From: Phellopilus nigrolimitatus
Lineage: Eukaryota > Basidiomycota > Agaricomycetes > Hymenochaetales > Hymenochaetaceae
Length of the DNA stretch: 64,000 nt
Assembly: GCA_021029095.1 (NCBI GenBank)
Contig: JAJOHG010000034.1
Coordinates: 62,001 to 126,000 of the forward strand
Direction: 5' to 3'
The translations under genes and the position numbers were made by a program. Positions 1 through 13,672 of this stretch are shown piece by piece. Position 1 is the first letter of the stretch. Each line of letters begins with the position of its first letter. The notes beneath the pieces are model-generated. The model saw nothing but the letters and a program-made list of their open reading frames with translations, was not told the origin of the DNA and did not search any database.

Positions 1-3000
1 CTTCTATCGAGAGAAGGTAGAATAATCTTACTACTTGATGTTAATTCTTGCTGACTTTGACGAAGGCAAAGGTTACTGGCCCTGAGTTTGATGAATACGT
101 AAGTGTTTTCGTATCGTTATTCTAACCGATTACACAACTTTACATCTTCCGTGAAGGGCATCCTGATTCTCCGATCAGTCGAAGCGACCGACCCTTGGCC
201 TGCTCGTCTAGCTATCGCTCATTCCTTCGAGGCACTGGCACCTCTATTTCCTGAGGATCTTATTGAGTCCTTCTTCGAGTTCCTGATTACAGAAGAAGCT
301 CTTGGCGACACGATTCCGGAAGTGCGCTCTGGCATGCTCGACTCCGCCTCTAAGGTTATAGATCAGTATGGCATGAAGCGGCTGCCCGTCCTCATCAGCA
401 TGTTCGAGACGCACCTGGCGTCAAGCACGCCTCCGACGGAAACCGCCGACCATGTGAAAGAGGCGACTGTTATTTTGCTCGGTAGTACGGCCCGTCACCT
501 AAATACCGAGGACCCGCGCATCCCGGGAGTAGTGGCACGCTTGGTTGATGCACTGAAGACGCCATCAGAGCAGGTACAGGTCGCAGTGTCTGAGTGCTTG
601 GCCCCATCTCGTCAAGTTAATTAAGCCTACGATCGCGAAGCTGGTCGAAGAGCTTTTGCATGAGCTTTTCAATGCCTCGAAATATGGCGAAAGAAGAGGC
701 GCTGCGTATGGTCTTGCCGGCGTTGTTAAGGGCGCAGGCATTGCTGGGATAAAAGAATTTGACCTTATTGAGCGTCTGCATTCTGCACTGGAGGACAAAA
801 AGCGCTATGAACCTCGACAGGGTGTCATGTTCGCTCTAGAGACTATGTCTGCTACGTTGGGTAGGAACTTCGAGCCCTATATTATTGAGCTTCTGCCATC
901 GTTACTCGCCTCCTTCGGAGATGCGACACCAGATGTACGAGAGGCTACCGAGGATGCCGCAAAGGTCATTATGGGTAACTTATCTGCGTACGGTGTCAAG
1001 CGTATTCTCCCGTCTTTACTGTCTGGTCTCGAAGAGAAACAGTGGAGAACGAAGAAGGGTTCAATTGAACTTCTTGGGACGATGGCGTTTTGCGCCCCAA
1101 AGCAGCTGTCTATTTCCCTGCCGACTTGTGATTCCCCGTCTCACGGAAGTCTTAACTGACTCACATGCGCAAGTCCGGGCAGCGGCTAACAGAAGCCTAA
1201 AACAAGTTCGGCGAGGTGATCAGTAATCCCGAAATTCAGTCACTGGTCCCGGTATTGTTGAAAGCTCTTGTGGATCCAGGTAGAACACCAGGAGCCATGA
1301 CGTCTCTCTTGAAAAAGTCCTTCGTACATTATATAGACTCTCCTTCTCTTGCCTTGGTTAGTTATCACATTTGCCTTTATATTTCTGTTTGTATTTGTGC
1401 TCATGTTTACTCTCACAAGGTCATTCCAGTTATCGAGAGGGGTTTGCGAGAGCGAGGAGCGGACACGAAGCGAAAGGCAGTGCAAATTGTTGGTAACCTC
1501 GCCTCTTTGACAGACGCGCAAGATTTCATTCCGTATCTCTCGAGACTGCTTCCTCTAGTTCATGTTGTTCTCGTCGACCCTGTCCCAGAAGCTCGCGCAA
1601 CTGCTGCAAAAGCCCTCGGAACTCTCATTGAACGTACTCGGCGAAGAACAGTTCCCAGACATGGTTCCTGGTCTTCTGCGCACCCTAAAGACGGACACAT
1701 CTGGTGTAGATAGGCAAGGTGCTGCACAAGGATTGAGTGAGGTTCTCGCTGGCTTGGGCATGGACCGCCTGGAAGCTCTACTTCCCGACATTGTCTCCAA
1801 TGCTCAATCACCAAGAAGCACAGTTAGGGAAGGCTTCATGTCTTTGCTGGTGTACTTACCGGCTACGTTCGGCGCGAGATTCCAACCCCACCTTACAAAG
1901 ATTGTTCCTCCCATTCTCTCTGGGCTATCAGATTCTGAAGAATATGTTAGAGAGGCAGCCATGAGGGCTGGTCGTATGATCATTTCGAATTACTCCAACA
2001 AGGCCATCGATCTTCTCTTACCGGAACTCGAGAGAGGAATGTTTGATTCCAGCTGGCGTATCAGGGTACGATTCTTTCTCTAAGATTGTGACTTGTCCTT
2101 ATAATAACTTCGCCCTTTCTAGCATTCATCGATCACGCTCGTTGGGGAGCTCCTCTTCAAAGTATCGGGTATCAGCGGTAAGGCAGAGATAGAGGAAGAA
2201 GAAGAAGTTGAAGTTGTTGTTGCCGAGTCCTCTCGCAAGGCTCTGAGTGAAGTACTTGGAAAGGAGCGCAGAGATCGCGTCCTGTCTGCTCTATGCATCG
2301 TCCGTCAAGATGCGGTTAGCATTGTCAGGCAATCAGCTATTCATATCTGGAAAGTGCTCGTCCATAACACACCGAGAACTGGTTTGTGCTCTCTTTCACT
2401 TTTTTTTGACGGACATCTGAAACTTCGTAGTGCGTGAGCTACTGCCAGAACTCCTTGACCAGCTTGTCGCGCTTCTCGTGGACGATGAGAGCGGTGAATC
2501 CCAAGAGGTCGGTATCAAATCGCAACTCGTCTTCAAGTGCATATTTCTTATTTGCTTAACAGACCGCATCTCGTACCATTGGCGAGATTTGCAAAAAGTT
2601 TGGAGAGAGAATCTTAGGCGAAATACTCCCCGTCCTCCGATTAAAAGCAACGTCTCCAGATCATCATACTAGGGAGGGTGTCTGCCTGGCGCTGTGCGAC
2701 ATTATGTTAGTAGCCAATTCAATACTTTGATCTTTCTTTTATCACACTTACCGTCCCTCAGGGAGAACGCAACAGACACTCAGAGAGGCGGCCACGAAGA
2801 TGACATTGTTGCCGTTGTCCGTACTTCCCTCGTGGATGATGAAGCAAATGTTCGCGCCGCTGCGGCAAGAGCCTTTGACAGCCTGCAAGAGCATCTGGGG
2901 GCTAGGGCGATTGATCAGACGATCCCAACTCTGCTCGAAGCCCTTCGTCAGCCAGGGGAAAGCTCAGGGACAGCGTTACAAGCGCTCAAGGAAGTCATGA

Positions 3001-4639
3001 ACGTGAGTAGAATTATGAAGGGGTTCAAAAAAGGAGCTCTCACATTGATCAACAGGTTCGAGCAAACACTGTCTTCCCAGTCCTCATTCCCACCCTTGTC
3101 GCGTCCCCAATGACCGTATTCAATGCCCGTGCATTATCGTCCCTCGTCACTGTCGCTGGCAATGCACTCAGCAAACGCCTTACTCTGGTCCTTGGACCCT
3201 TGGTTACTTTCATGGAAGGCCACAACGACGAGGAGCTCGACGAAGCATTGGACGAAACGTTGAAAGCCTTGCTCGGCTCTATCAGCGATGCAGAGGGTCT
3301 GAATACTCTAATGCTTCTTCTCTTGGACTGGTATGCATTGTAGATTCGGATCATGCACTATCCACTAACTCGAATCTATAGGGCTCAGTCAGGTGGTCCT
3401 GTCCGTCGAGAAAGCGCATGCAAGTTATTTGGCATATTCTGTGAAGAGAGCGAACTCGATGACTCCCTATATCGTGTGGATTGGATTCGGCAGCTCGTCA
3501 GACTATTAGATGACTACGAAGTCAATGTGCACACCGCGGCATGGCAGGCTCTCGACCGTTTTGTTAAGTCGGTACCAAAGGATGAGTTGGAGCCGCTTGT
3601 CGTGACTCTGCGCCGCTCCATCGAATCCACGGGCGCGCCTGGACGCTGCGTCCCTGGCTTCAGCCTCCCGAAGGGTGTGGCACCAATGGTGCCGATCGTC
3701 ATTGCGGGTTTGACGACTGGCAGCAATGAACAGCGTGAAAACGCGGCGTATGCTATCAGTGATCTTGTCATACGCACGGAAGAGAATGCTATCAAACCCT
3801 TCGTTGTTCCATTCACGGGTCCGCTTATTCGTGTCGCTGCTCAGTCCACAACATACCCCCCTGGTGTGAAGTCAGCCATCCTGAGTGCACTGACCACAAT
3901 GCTGGACCGCATTCCTGCATTCGTGAAGCCGTTCTTCCCTCAGCTGCAACGCACTTTCATCAAAGCTGCTTCAGACCCAAGTAGTCTGGCTGTGCGGAAT
4001 AGGGCTGGAACTGCCCTCGGTATGCTGATGAGGTCGCAGCCTAGGGTGGATCCTGTAGTCACGGAACTCATAGCTGGGGCGGGAGGTGGTGATGATTCCA
4101 TTGCTTCCAGTCACATCAATGCATTAGCTCACGTAGTTGAAAATGCGGGAGATAATGTTGGCGAGAAGGCGAGGGTAGCATGTGTGGAACTTGTGGAAGA
4201 CGCCTTCAAGCAAATTCACGATGGCAAGTTGTTTGTTTCGGTTGATGTAAGCCTGTTACTTATTATTAAATCCACAGAGCATTATCTACAAGCGGTTGCG
4301 GCACTCTTCGCTGCTCTTTCGCTCTTCCCAGAATTGTTGCAGCCTATCGTGAAGTATGTTATTCGTATATGGGATGAAGGGAATATGTTCTAAAACATTT
4401 ACAGCGAGCATCTTCTATCAGGAACTGCGCCTTCCGTTCTTTCTTCACATGCCATCCTGGCTGTCCTAGCAAAGAGTGTCGAAGATGATTCTCCGAATGC
4501 CACGGAAACTCACAATCTTTTCCAAAAACTCGACGTCCTCTCGAGCATCGCTCGCAAAATCCAGGAAAGCATAGGAGCAGATCGACCGTCAATATCGCGG
4601 CCAGCGCGTGAAGCGAAAGAACTTCTTAATGCTTTATAG
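1..4639 (+). CDS. gcn1: GCN1, eIF2-alpha kinase activator, C-terminal half (5' cut by window)
   Basis: HEAT-repeat protein that in yeast binds ribosomes and Gcn2 and passes the uncharged-tRNA signal on to eIF2-alpha phosphorylation. The visible part encodes roughly 1,250-1,300 residues of continuous helical repeats. GCN1-family stretches such as YGERRGAAYGLAGVV, QAVAALFAALS and GTALGMLM are clear. The 5' end lies outside the window. About ten short introns fit (for example about 98-158, 1358-1420, 2069-2121, 2704-2761 and 3010-3054); one near 4223-4278 seems to use a GC donor. The conserved frame is broken by single extra bases at about 607, 1124, 1206 and 1636, each a plus-one shift; after each, the family sequence resumes exactly. 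From 1637 to the stop at 4637-4639 only ordinary introns are needed. Identity is near certain. Whether the breaks are real or assembly errors cannot be decided here. Confidence 0.93.
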
Positions 4640-5229
4640 GAACAGTCGCGATGGAATACATAATTTCAAATTGTATGCAAGGGTAGGTCTACAATATGGC
4701 AAAAACCGAATGTATATTCTGTGACTGTAGCTTTGAATGTCTTCTCGATGTACTTTGACCATTACCTGAATCAACCTTGGGCAAAGTCTTCTGTGCGTAT
4801 CAGACTTTCCGTTACAGAGAACATAGCTTACTTCAACTGGCCCTTTGAACCGAGTCAGCAACTGTGCACAGTGCTGCGCTCCTCAGCATAGCTCCTGGCT
4901 CTTATGTACATTTCTGATCGCTCTAGCCTCTCGAATTCCACGGTGGCACCGCGCTCAGTCACAGGTTAGAACCAAACTACGAAACATATACGCGGCCTAT
5001 GTCTGTTCTGAAGACCCAACAGGTACCTGTTATTTGATTGAACCCCCGCACGCTTCTCCTATGAGCGGTCTACGATACTAGTACGCAAGGATATGCAGTC
5101 CCACTGGCAAGTCTAATGATTCCGCAGGACGGAAATGTAGGCCTTGGCCCATAAATACCCCCACAGTTGGCTGGTAGGATGCATAACAATCTCCACTCAT
5201 AGACCTGCGTTACTAGATCATTCGACAAC
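4640..5229. other. Intergenic, GCN1 to dynamin-like gene
   Basis: No coding signal or repeat seen. It holds the GCN1 3' region and the promoter of the downstream plus-strand GTPase gene. Confidence 0.5.
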
Positions 5230-8092
5230 ATGCTCAAATTCATCCGCCCTAACAGCCATGGACCAAACACTTCAACTGCTACAGATGGATCAGAGTTCAC
5301 GAGCGCAGATACATCGTCAGATGAAGACTCCCGACCTGGGACTCCCGTTCATTATCATCCAGAACTGCTAACACCTCCTGCGGTTGCTGGGGTCGGCCTG
5401 TCGGATGAGCATGTCTCTCAGTTGCGACGACAGATGTTGAGCCTCGTTGACCGCCTCAATTCTCTTGGGTGCGTAAGAAACGGCGATGAGCGAATTAGAG
5501 ATTGATACTGATACTCCTGTAGTATTCAATCCGAGATAGACTTGCCGCAGATCGTAGTAATCGGCGGGCAGAGCGCAGGTCAGCTCATAAGACACGAACC
5601 TGTCCCAACTCGTAGGCTGATCACTTCACCTCTTGAATGATTAGGAAAGTCCTCTTTGGTCGAGGCGATTTCTGGAATCAAGCTACCGAGGGCTAGTGGA
5701 ACGTGTACTCGGTACTTCGCGCATTCAAATCTCTGACGTTGAAATATACAGTCTAATTCATTTGGCTCGGTCAAGTTGTGCGACAGAATTGCGATTGAAA
5801 CGCAGCAGTGGTCCATGGCAGTGCAAAGTTTCTCTACAGATAAAATACGATGAAAATAATAATCACCTCTGCCAGGCCAAGTCAGTTGCGTTTGGCCATT
5901 CCTATAACCAGTCCCCACGAAGTAGAGGACCGCCTAAGAAGGGCACAACGGGCTATCCTCAACCCTTCAAATCATTCTCCGTCAGAATTTCTTGGTAATG
6001 CAAGTGCAGTGCATGAATTTGACGAGTTGTCCTTCTCGCGGAATTATATTTCGGTTGAAGTTTATGGACCACACGTATCGGACCTTTCCTTCGTGGATCT
6101 TCCAGGTAGGCTTCAATGTTTAACTTCTTCCAGCTTCCATGCTTAACTCATGATCAGGCTTAATCGCAAGTGCGAAGTATGGGAAGATTGACGACGTCGC
6201 TTTGATTGAGGATCTGCTGGTTTCTTACATGGAAAAGCCAAGCTGCTTAATTCTGTTGACAGTAGCGTGCGAAAGTATGTGAATTGTTTTCACCATCCTT
6301 TGACGGGTGGCCTTAACAGACTATTAGCGGACTTCGAGACGCAGGGAGCACATCAGTTGGCAAAGAAGTATGATCCTGAAGGAATCAGGACGATAGGTAT
6401 ACACTCAGAAAGCTATTTATGCATCGATTCGAGCTGAGAATATTCGAAGGCGTTTTAACTAAACCAGACCGGATTGCTGCAGGAGACGAAGAGCACTGGA
6501 CTCGTCTCGTGAAAAATGAAGAGGAGCAACTGGAACTTGGCTGGTTTAGCGTCAAGCAGCCTAATACCATACAGCTTAGGCAAGGACTAACCTGGTCGCA
6601 GGCACGCGATGCGGAAGAAGAGTGGTTTCAATCTACGGTTCCATGGTCTGTTCTTCCTTCTAGGTACTCTGGGAACCTCGGCACAAATAATCTTGTTGAG
6701 CGCTTGAGCGACACTTTGTCAAAACTAATTGCTAGGAGGTTCGTGCGCTCTTTTCTTCTTCTTGCGCATTCTCATGTTTTCCTAGGCTTCCTGAACTTCG
6801 AAAAGAGGTAGACGACCTCTTGCAGCAAACAGAGGACGAGTTGAAAGAGCTTCCTGTTCCACTTTCTGACGACGCTTTGGCAGAGATGATGCGCATGATC
6901 ACTTCATTCTGTACCGAGGTCTCTCGCCACACAGAGGGAGTCCCGACCAATAAAGGGCTAATCCAGTCGATCAACGAGAAGCAGACTAATTTCAGACGAG
7001 CGATTCTTTCACTCGCGCCAAGATTTGAGCCGTACAAACAAAGCGAGATAGCCATAAGTCTTGCCCCAATTACCCCCAATTGAGTTTTTGGATGGGGAGG
7101 AAGCGGACAAGACTGTTTCGGCGCTTACAATGTCTATGGATATGGATGATGTGTTGCACTTGTTGAAGCAGTGAGTAGAGATGATTAACTCGAATTCTGT
7201 GAGTCATATGCTTACTGCGCACAAGATCTCGCACGCGCGAGCTTCCAGACTTTTATCCATTTGATGTTACAAAAACAATAATCGAGAAAAGCATCAGGAA
7301 ATGGGAGGGCTTAGTCTTTGTCTATTTCGACGGCGTGCATACCATAGTGCACGAGCACTTCAAGAAGCTTGTGGACGAATATTTCAAACACTTCGAGAGT
7401 GGAGGTCTCCTGAATGCAGTGCAGTAAGACTTCAGTTTTCTTATATGCATCAATTTCTGACTTTCATCATCATTTCTTCGTGATGCTGTAGGATGGAGGT
7501 TCAGAATGTCATAAAAGGCTGCCGAGACGAAACCAGGAATCGTCTCAAATGGCTTCTACAGCTCGAGTCACGCCCATTCACTCTGAACGAGCCTTATTTG
7601 GCTGACTTCAAGAAAAAATTCTTATCGTTCTACGAGGATCACCGATACAAAGCCTTACATCCCGACGCAGCGATGCCCTTCGATGCAAAACCGCTATGGC
7701 AAAAATGAACATGAAAGATGTGAAAGCCCCCTATTTGGCGAATACCGAGACTGCTCTCGAACTGATGGCGATTGCAAGCGCGTACTTTCAAGGCTAGTGA
7801 TTTCCTTCCGACCTTATATCGATAATACCGAACTCAATATTTGTCTATTATAGTTGCATGCAAGCGTTTCCTAGACGTAGTCCCGATCGTCGTCGATTAT
7901 GACTTTGTTCAAGGATTTAACCGTGGCATTCAAGGAGCGCTGTTTACGGCAATCACTAAAGGCGACGCGCGCGAACGATGCAAGGATCTTTTACGAGAAT
8001 CGTCTACTGTGTCTACTCGGCGGGAGAGACTGCAAAGGAAGTTCGAGAGATTGGAAGCTGCCAGGAACGAGCTTCTGAGGTTGGGCTGGTGA
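5230..8092 (+). CDS. Dynamin-like large GTPase
   Basis: Predicted membrane-remodelling GTPase of the fungal dynamin/Mx-like superfamily, about 700 residues. The P-loop GGQSAGKSSLVEAI follows the first intron. Switch 2 is DLPG in SFVDLPG (about 6095) and the G4 motif TKPD is at about 6455. The middle region and a C-terminal GED-like segment follow (LSTRRERLQRKFERLEAAR-type helix at about 8010-8060). The start at 5230 gives a low-complexity leader rich in S, T, D and P. There are about eight introns; the one starting near 7795 needs a GC donor because the downstream reading QVACKRF requires that phase. Frame breaks occur at about 5898 (plus one), 7073-7079 (plus one, next to a C5 run) and between 7640 and 7690 (minus one or plus two). 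Family subtype (Vps1, Mx or other) is not resolved. The gene could be a decaying paralogue or suffer from sequence error. Confidence 0.85.
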
Positions 8093-10200
8093 CGTTCCAT
8101 TCGGACTGATCCTCGCGTGTTGAGCTTAAACCTACCTAATGCGACAGTATTTTTCTACTATTCATCTGTGAAGCCTTTACGAGACTTGGCTGTGAATGAT
8201 AATAGGAGTAGACGTATAACCCGAAGGATCCACGACCCATCTAAAACATACGTAAACAATCAAATTTATTCGACGCGTCTCAATGCATGTGTCACGTGAG
8301 AGGCACCTGACTCAGGACACGTTTTCGACGGTATTGACTCTCAACGCGGGCTGATCTATTTTGAAAAGTGCAGGTCATTGGAGCGTGTTGGTATTCCCCA
8401 TATCTGCCTTACAGAATCTGCCGTCCTCTTAGGGTTCTCATAATTTTGTGGTACACGTTTCTCCGGTTGTCCTTCGGACATTTTAGAAACCCTCTTAGTC
8501 TATGCTTTTCATTGCAGAACCCACCGGGAGTTCAGTTTGCTTCCAATCATCAACATCTATCAAGGAGCCCGCTGTTCTCGCAAAGCGGAATCTCATAAGT
8601 CTGCATCCTGGCCATCTTTATCTCTCAAGATGACGTACTTCCGATTTAAGAATCAGGCCTGTACGTTCTTCTCAGCTCAGAAATTCCTCTGAATAGTTTG
8701 CACTGAACTGAATATATCCTTATTCCAGCGATATATGCTGTATCTCATGTACAGTACGAGCTAGTCGACCACGACTCAAGGTTGTCGCTATTGTGTTCAA
8801 ACGGAAGAAAGCACTGCGATTTTTCCGAAGTGCCTTTACAACATTCTTCAATACTTCAGAAGGATCAAACTTCTGCATCTTGGATAAGGTCTTCAGGACA
8901 CCACGCGGCCAAGCATTTGCGCAACTTGGCTTGAGGCTTTATGCAAACTGCGGCAAACTTTGTTACTTAACAAGTCTCGGGACCTTTCGACATTCTGTAT
9001 TCAAATCATGAATATCACAGGAGTCTGTGTTTGCATGGCATACTTCTCCTTCCATAGTTACCTACGCCGCCGTTGGTTTCGTCCGGATCGTTTGAATTTG
9101 CAGGTGGAGGAGAAACCGATTCGCCGCCTCAATCAGAGTGACTGTTGAACTGTGATCCACGTGCATGGAGTCCAGATTTAAAGAAGTCTAAAAGTAGTTT
9201 GGATGAACGTGTCCGCGGCCGCCGGTCTAGGATCTTCACAAATCTCGCCATCTGCTAAGGTAATCGAAAACGTCGGCGTTATTCTTGTGAAGGAGGCGCA
9301 AACGGCAAATTATGATGCGTACTGCAAGTTACTCAACGGATTATCGGTCCTGCACCTTCGCTTTCTTCCTCTTCTGGTTTATTTTGTAACTTCGCTGGTA
9401 TTTGTGTGACCTAAACAAGGCAAAAGGCGACGAAAAACGGAGAAGAGCTCGGACACATTGTGTCAGACACAGAGACGCGCTGGTTCTCTCAGATCCATGG
9501 CTCGGTCTCGGTTGCGTCAGACAATGCTTACATCGATGAATCTGAATACAGTTACCATGGGTCAGTGACCACGTTTACGAGCATGCACTTGATCGCCACA
9601 TAGCTTTTACCTTCAATATCATTGGCTCGGAACTTCTCGAAGTCTCATGCGTTAGGTTAGGCGTTACCAGGCTCCGGTGGTCTACGAAGAAGTCTGCAGG
9701 TTGTGCATGATCGGCTCCAGTGATGGCGGACTAGAAGCAAACAACGCTACTTAGGTGGCTACGAAGCACAAAATTGCCATCCTGACTTCATTGCAAGTCG
9801 CCACGATATGCTTAGGATGGGTTCGCCTCGGTGATCGTACTTTACCTATAAGTTTTTGTCTATACATGCTCACAATACTCCATATAGTAAGTCGTACTGA
9901 ATTTGTCATCAGCAATACACCAGGATGCACTTCCCAACTCGGAGACGTAGTCTCAGGAAAGAGCACGGAGGCAGACCTCCTTACCGGGCCGACTTCAACT
10001 TCGTTCTGTCAGTTGCCTCAGTGGATTTTCAAACGTAGTGCGACACGAGCCTTCCGATCGTGCCGCCTATGGCGAACCACAACCCCAGATTGCCTGGCCA
10101 GGAGGATGGTCTGGTGTATCTGTATTTAAGCCAGCCAGATTTGCCATTCGTCCTGTAGAGCACCCCACTATCACTGCCTCAACCAGCGCTTTCTTAAGCA
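8093..10200. other. 2.1 kb without a recognisable gene
   Basis: Only short open frames occur (for example 8793-9011 and 9755-10129). None shows a recognisable family motif or convincing exon chain. A small gene beginning with the ATG at about 8630 followed by a GT-AG-like intron cannot be excluded. The last few hundred bases are the promoter side of the TEA-domain gene. Confidence 0.4.
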
Positions 10201-12363
10201 ATGCAGGTTTCCTCTGTCGATGGAACACTTGGCTTTTCAGAAGAGCAGGTGGTAGACAAGATGTTCCAGTCTCGCAAGAGCTGGAAGACAGTCAGGGGAA
10301 GTCAGAGCCCGTGTGGCCGCCGCTCCTCGAAAGAGCACTCGTCCAAGGTCAGTCCTCGTCCCTTTCCCCGCGTTTATGTGCTGATTTAGACGACCATACA
10401 CCTGGTATGTTCTGACGCACAGCACTCTTACAATTCAATCCAAATGATAAGCGTTATGGTCGCGCCTTGGGCCGCTTCCCGAAACGCAATCGCTTCATTT
10501 CGGACATTATCTTCAAACGAACTGGCGTCCGTCGCAGTCCAAAGCAAGTTGGCAGTCGCCTTCAACAGTTGAAAGAAGCCGACTATGGTAAACAACGTGA
10601 GCTTTTCTTCTTCGTTATTGGACTTGGTCTCACAGCATTTACTGTATCCCTAGTCCTCAATCACTCCATAAGCTGGTCGGCTAGCTCACACTTAGGTGTT
10701 GCATGCGAATCCTCGAGCCACAATGTGGTCGACGTGAATAATACCAACTAGAAGGTACGCATTTGAAATTTTCTCGCCGACAGTTTCATTATAGCTGGCT
10801 GACTATATTCGACCGACCTCATTCTCAAACATGCGCACTACGTTGTCAAACTGAATAATTTTTTTTCCTCTGATCGCACCACTCGAATTTATCTCTGAAC
10901 CATAGAGAGAACATTCACACCCATCATTCCCCTTGCGAATGTCGGTCCAAGCTTCAGCATCAGCGATGATAAAATCTCGTCCGAGCCACCGTTTCCCTTA
11001 TGCCCTTCTGATTCACGTTATACAACGTCGCCTATCGCGATTCAAAACCGACGACTCGATATCTACATAATATTCGAGCCAAATGCCGCCCCAACAACGG
11101 GTACTGCATTCCGGTCGCTCAAATACTTTACAGGGTGTCTTGCGCGACCGGAAACGGTCTTCGCGATCGACAAACCTGAGGCGCCAATTGTCCTCGCCGA
11201 AACCGAGCCCTCTGCGATTTTCGCCTCTTGTGATCCGATGTCAGGATCATCAGTTACGACAGTGTGGATCCAACCGTCTGCCGATCGGGGAGATGCCTTA
11301 CAGTTGAGCTCGGAAGTCGGCGCAGGGGACGTCGGCATGACCATGGTTAAAGTCCACCAGCATATTAAGCCGCTTGTTTGTATTTATCATCCCCCGGCTG
11401 GAGCACTTTCCGTGACGCAGCCTTTGCACCACTTGGACGCAACTGGTGAAGTTGCGCAAACCGGGTCGTTCCCCAATGCGCAAGCACCGTTAAATTCCTT
11501 CACTTATAAAGCCCAACTTGTCGACAATACAGTATGGAACATGCTGTTCTGTGAGCCTGATGGTAAGATATGCTGGACTTTACTGTTCCCGGTTTCTCTG
11601 ACCAATCTTCTTTTGTTATGACTGCTCTAGTATGCATCAGTAGGTACATCATCATGCAGGAGCTCACCTGCAATTTCGACAACTCCGCTGCCCTGTGTGG
11701 AAAGACGGTTTTATCATTTACATATCATTTCATATCTTCTTCGCAACCCTTATCCGCCGGGGGAGCAGGTAATCTGTCGGACGTTCACAAGCCCACCTAT
11801 CTCACATCCTTCTCGAACAATCCGTTTCTCATGGACGAGATCCACACGTCCCCCGTGAGTCCACAACCTCAGGCGGAGAACTGTTTAGATGTGGCTTCGC
11901 AAACCGTGAACGAACACAATATACCATACAATATCTACAATGCGGGAGAACCCCAACCGCTGTTCCAAACTCCAAATATCTCGCCTTCCTGGGACGGAGA
12001 TACGGCGGATATGGTTCGTTCCTTTCTGAATTATATATTTATTATGTCTAATTGGCAGTTTAAAAGGAGAATCCCTACAGTGTTCTATTTCCGAATTCTC
12101 TCTTCGGTGTCTCGCTGGGCAGCGATGTCGGCCCCAGTCTTGGCGGATGTCCAGCAGCTCCGGAATATGTTGCTACAAACGCTGACTTATCGTCAACACC
12201 CTATGCGGTGGGGTTCGATGGCGGCCCTAGCTTGGACTTCGATCTTAACAGTCGTCTTCTTTATGCATCTCAATCGACGAATGGTACAATAATGGCCAAC
12301 CACTTTTGTCATCAGCCCGAAGACGACGAGCCCTTGCGTTGGAGAGACCTACTGAGTATCTAG
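10201..12363 (+). CDS. TEA/ATTS-domain transcription factor, copy 1
   Basis: DNA-binding regulator of the TEA family (TEF-1, Tec1, AbaA class). The domain is split by an intron: SRKSWKTVRG and SEPVWPPLLERALVQG, then ALLQFNPNDKRYGRALGR, FPKRNRFISDIIFKR and SPKQVGSRLQQLKEA. Downstream exons align with copy 2 at 36021-38323: the segments FTGCLARPETVF, SSVTTVW and the QELTCNFDNS/QDLICNFDNS pair are shared. The last exon reads LFPNSLFGVSLG to a stop at 12361-12363, longer than in copy 2. A single base is missing at about 10297, between TVRG and KSEPVW, so the TEA domain is out of frame as given; copy 2 is intact there. About five introns. This is either a functional paralogue with a sequence error or a recently broken one. 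Confidence 0.82.
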
Positions 12364-13672
12364 CCGGAAGACACATACAAAGCGTGTCAGGGCAAGGTAA
12401 GCCCAACTGATTTGACTTTCTCGATTCAGACTGACATTCTTTGAATTTGAAAAAGTGCAAACAAAGAAGTAAGGGACTGTCTATGTATCCGTCCAGTGTC
12501 GACTATTCGACATCCTTGTACAACATTTTGTTGCTGCTTCTATATAGTCTATTTCGAGTCGGTATTAGTTTATGCAAAGACATATAACCGGGGTTCTCGA
12601 ATGATCGGCCTCATATGATAACATCGAAGCAAACACTAGGTATTCTTTTCTAGTCCCGCCCGCTGCGCTGACTCCAAGGAGATTAAAATTGGTGCCGTCA
12701 TCAATATAATTCATTGAAAGGGGGAAGGCGGCTTCGCCACGTGCAACGAGTGTATTTGTGAGCAAGTAGAACTTGTTATGTACAGGCGGTAAGAAAAGTA
12801 AAGAAAACAGCTCTTGTTGGAGGGGTGTACCACTAGCCCCTGGACAAGGCAAATGAATCGAAAAATACTAACGGTGGACGTTGCTAGCTCGATTTATCTT
12901 GACCAGTCACTCCTGTAGACAAGTAGCGTCATTGGGGACAAGGACCCATGGCAGCGCGTAAAACAGGAATAAACAAATATAAATACGCTATCGCGACGCG
13001 TCGGACACGCGTCGAAACTATCCGAGAGAATGTTAGCCAATCTAATCTACTGGCGTTGACCACTACTTCTCGAAGATAAATGGTCCCTGCTTCTAATACC
13101 AAGTTAGCATACAATACTTATACCCTAAGGTCGCATAGTTTTAGTGGTATCGGCAATAATTTTGTCTTAAATCGGGTACTAGTCTTATTTGCATTAATCC
13201 CTAACTTACACGGAGACCATCCAGAAACCGATTGCGTTGAATTTTCAATCAATCACCTCTTGTCCTTGCTAATTACGAACGCCACAAACATCGAGCATGT
13301 CGAGCCCCATTTGCACCTAATTACTAACACGTAGTCTTCACCTATTTGGCCTTGATTTGGCTTGCTCGTATTTTGCAGGCCGAGAATCACGATGCACATA
13401 CAAATGGAAGTCCAGTCGGCACCCACATGAATCCTTGGTTTCAGTTTGTCTCCTAAGCAACTTCGGCGGTTCTCCGAAATGAGTCGGTACCTGGGAATTT
13501 CTTCTTAAGGTGGTGGCGTAGGGGACTTCAAAGGAACATGGATAGATTCAGCTTGAAAGATACATCTGCGAGGCAAAATTGAATGGCCGTGTGATACAGG
13601 TATACATATATGCACAAGGTTATAGAAAGTCCAGTGCGAGCAAAATCCTGCGTAATGTGCAATACTCGGTCT
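12364..13672. other. Intergenic, TEA copy 1 to minus-strand membrane gene
   Basis: Short frames only, with no motif. The two flanking genes converge here, so this should hold both 3' regions. Confidence 0.5.

Noticed and set aside
600..1640. Programmed ribosomal frameshifting as the main explanation for the GCN1 breaks
   Set aside because: Four shifts in 1 kb would make expression very inefficient, no known slippery sequence or in-frame stop stimulates them, and other genes in the window show similar isolated indels. Kept only as a check item.
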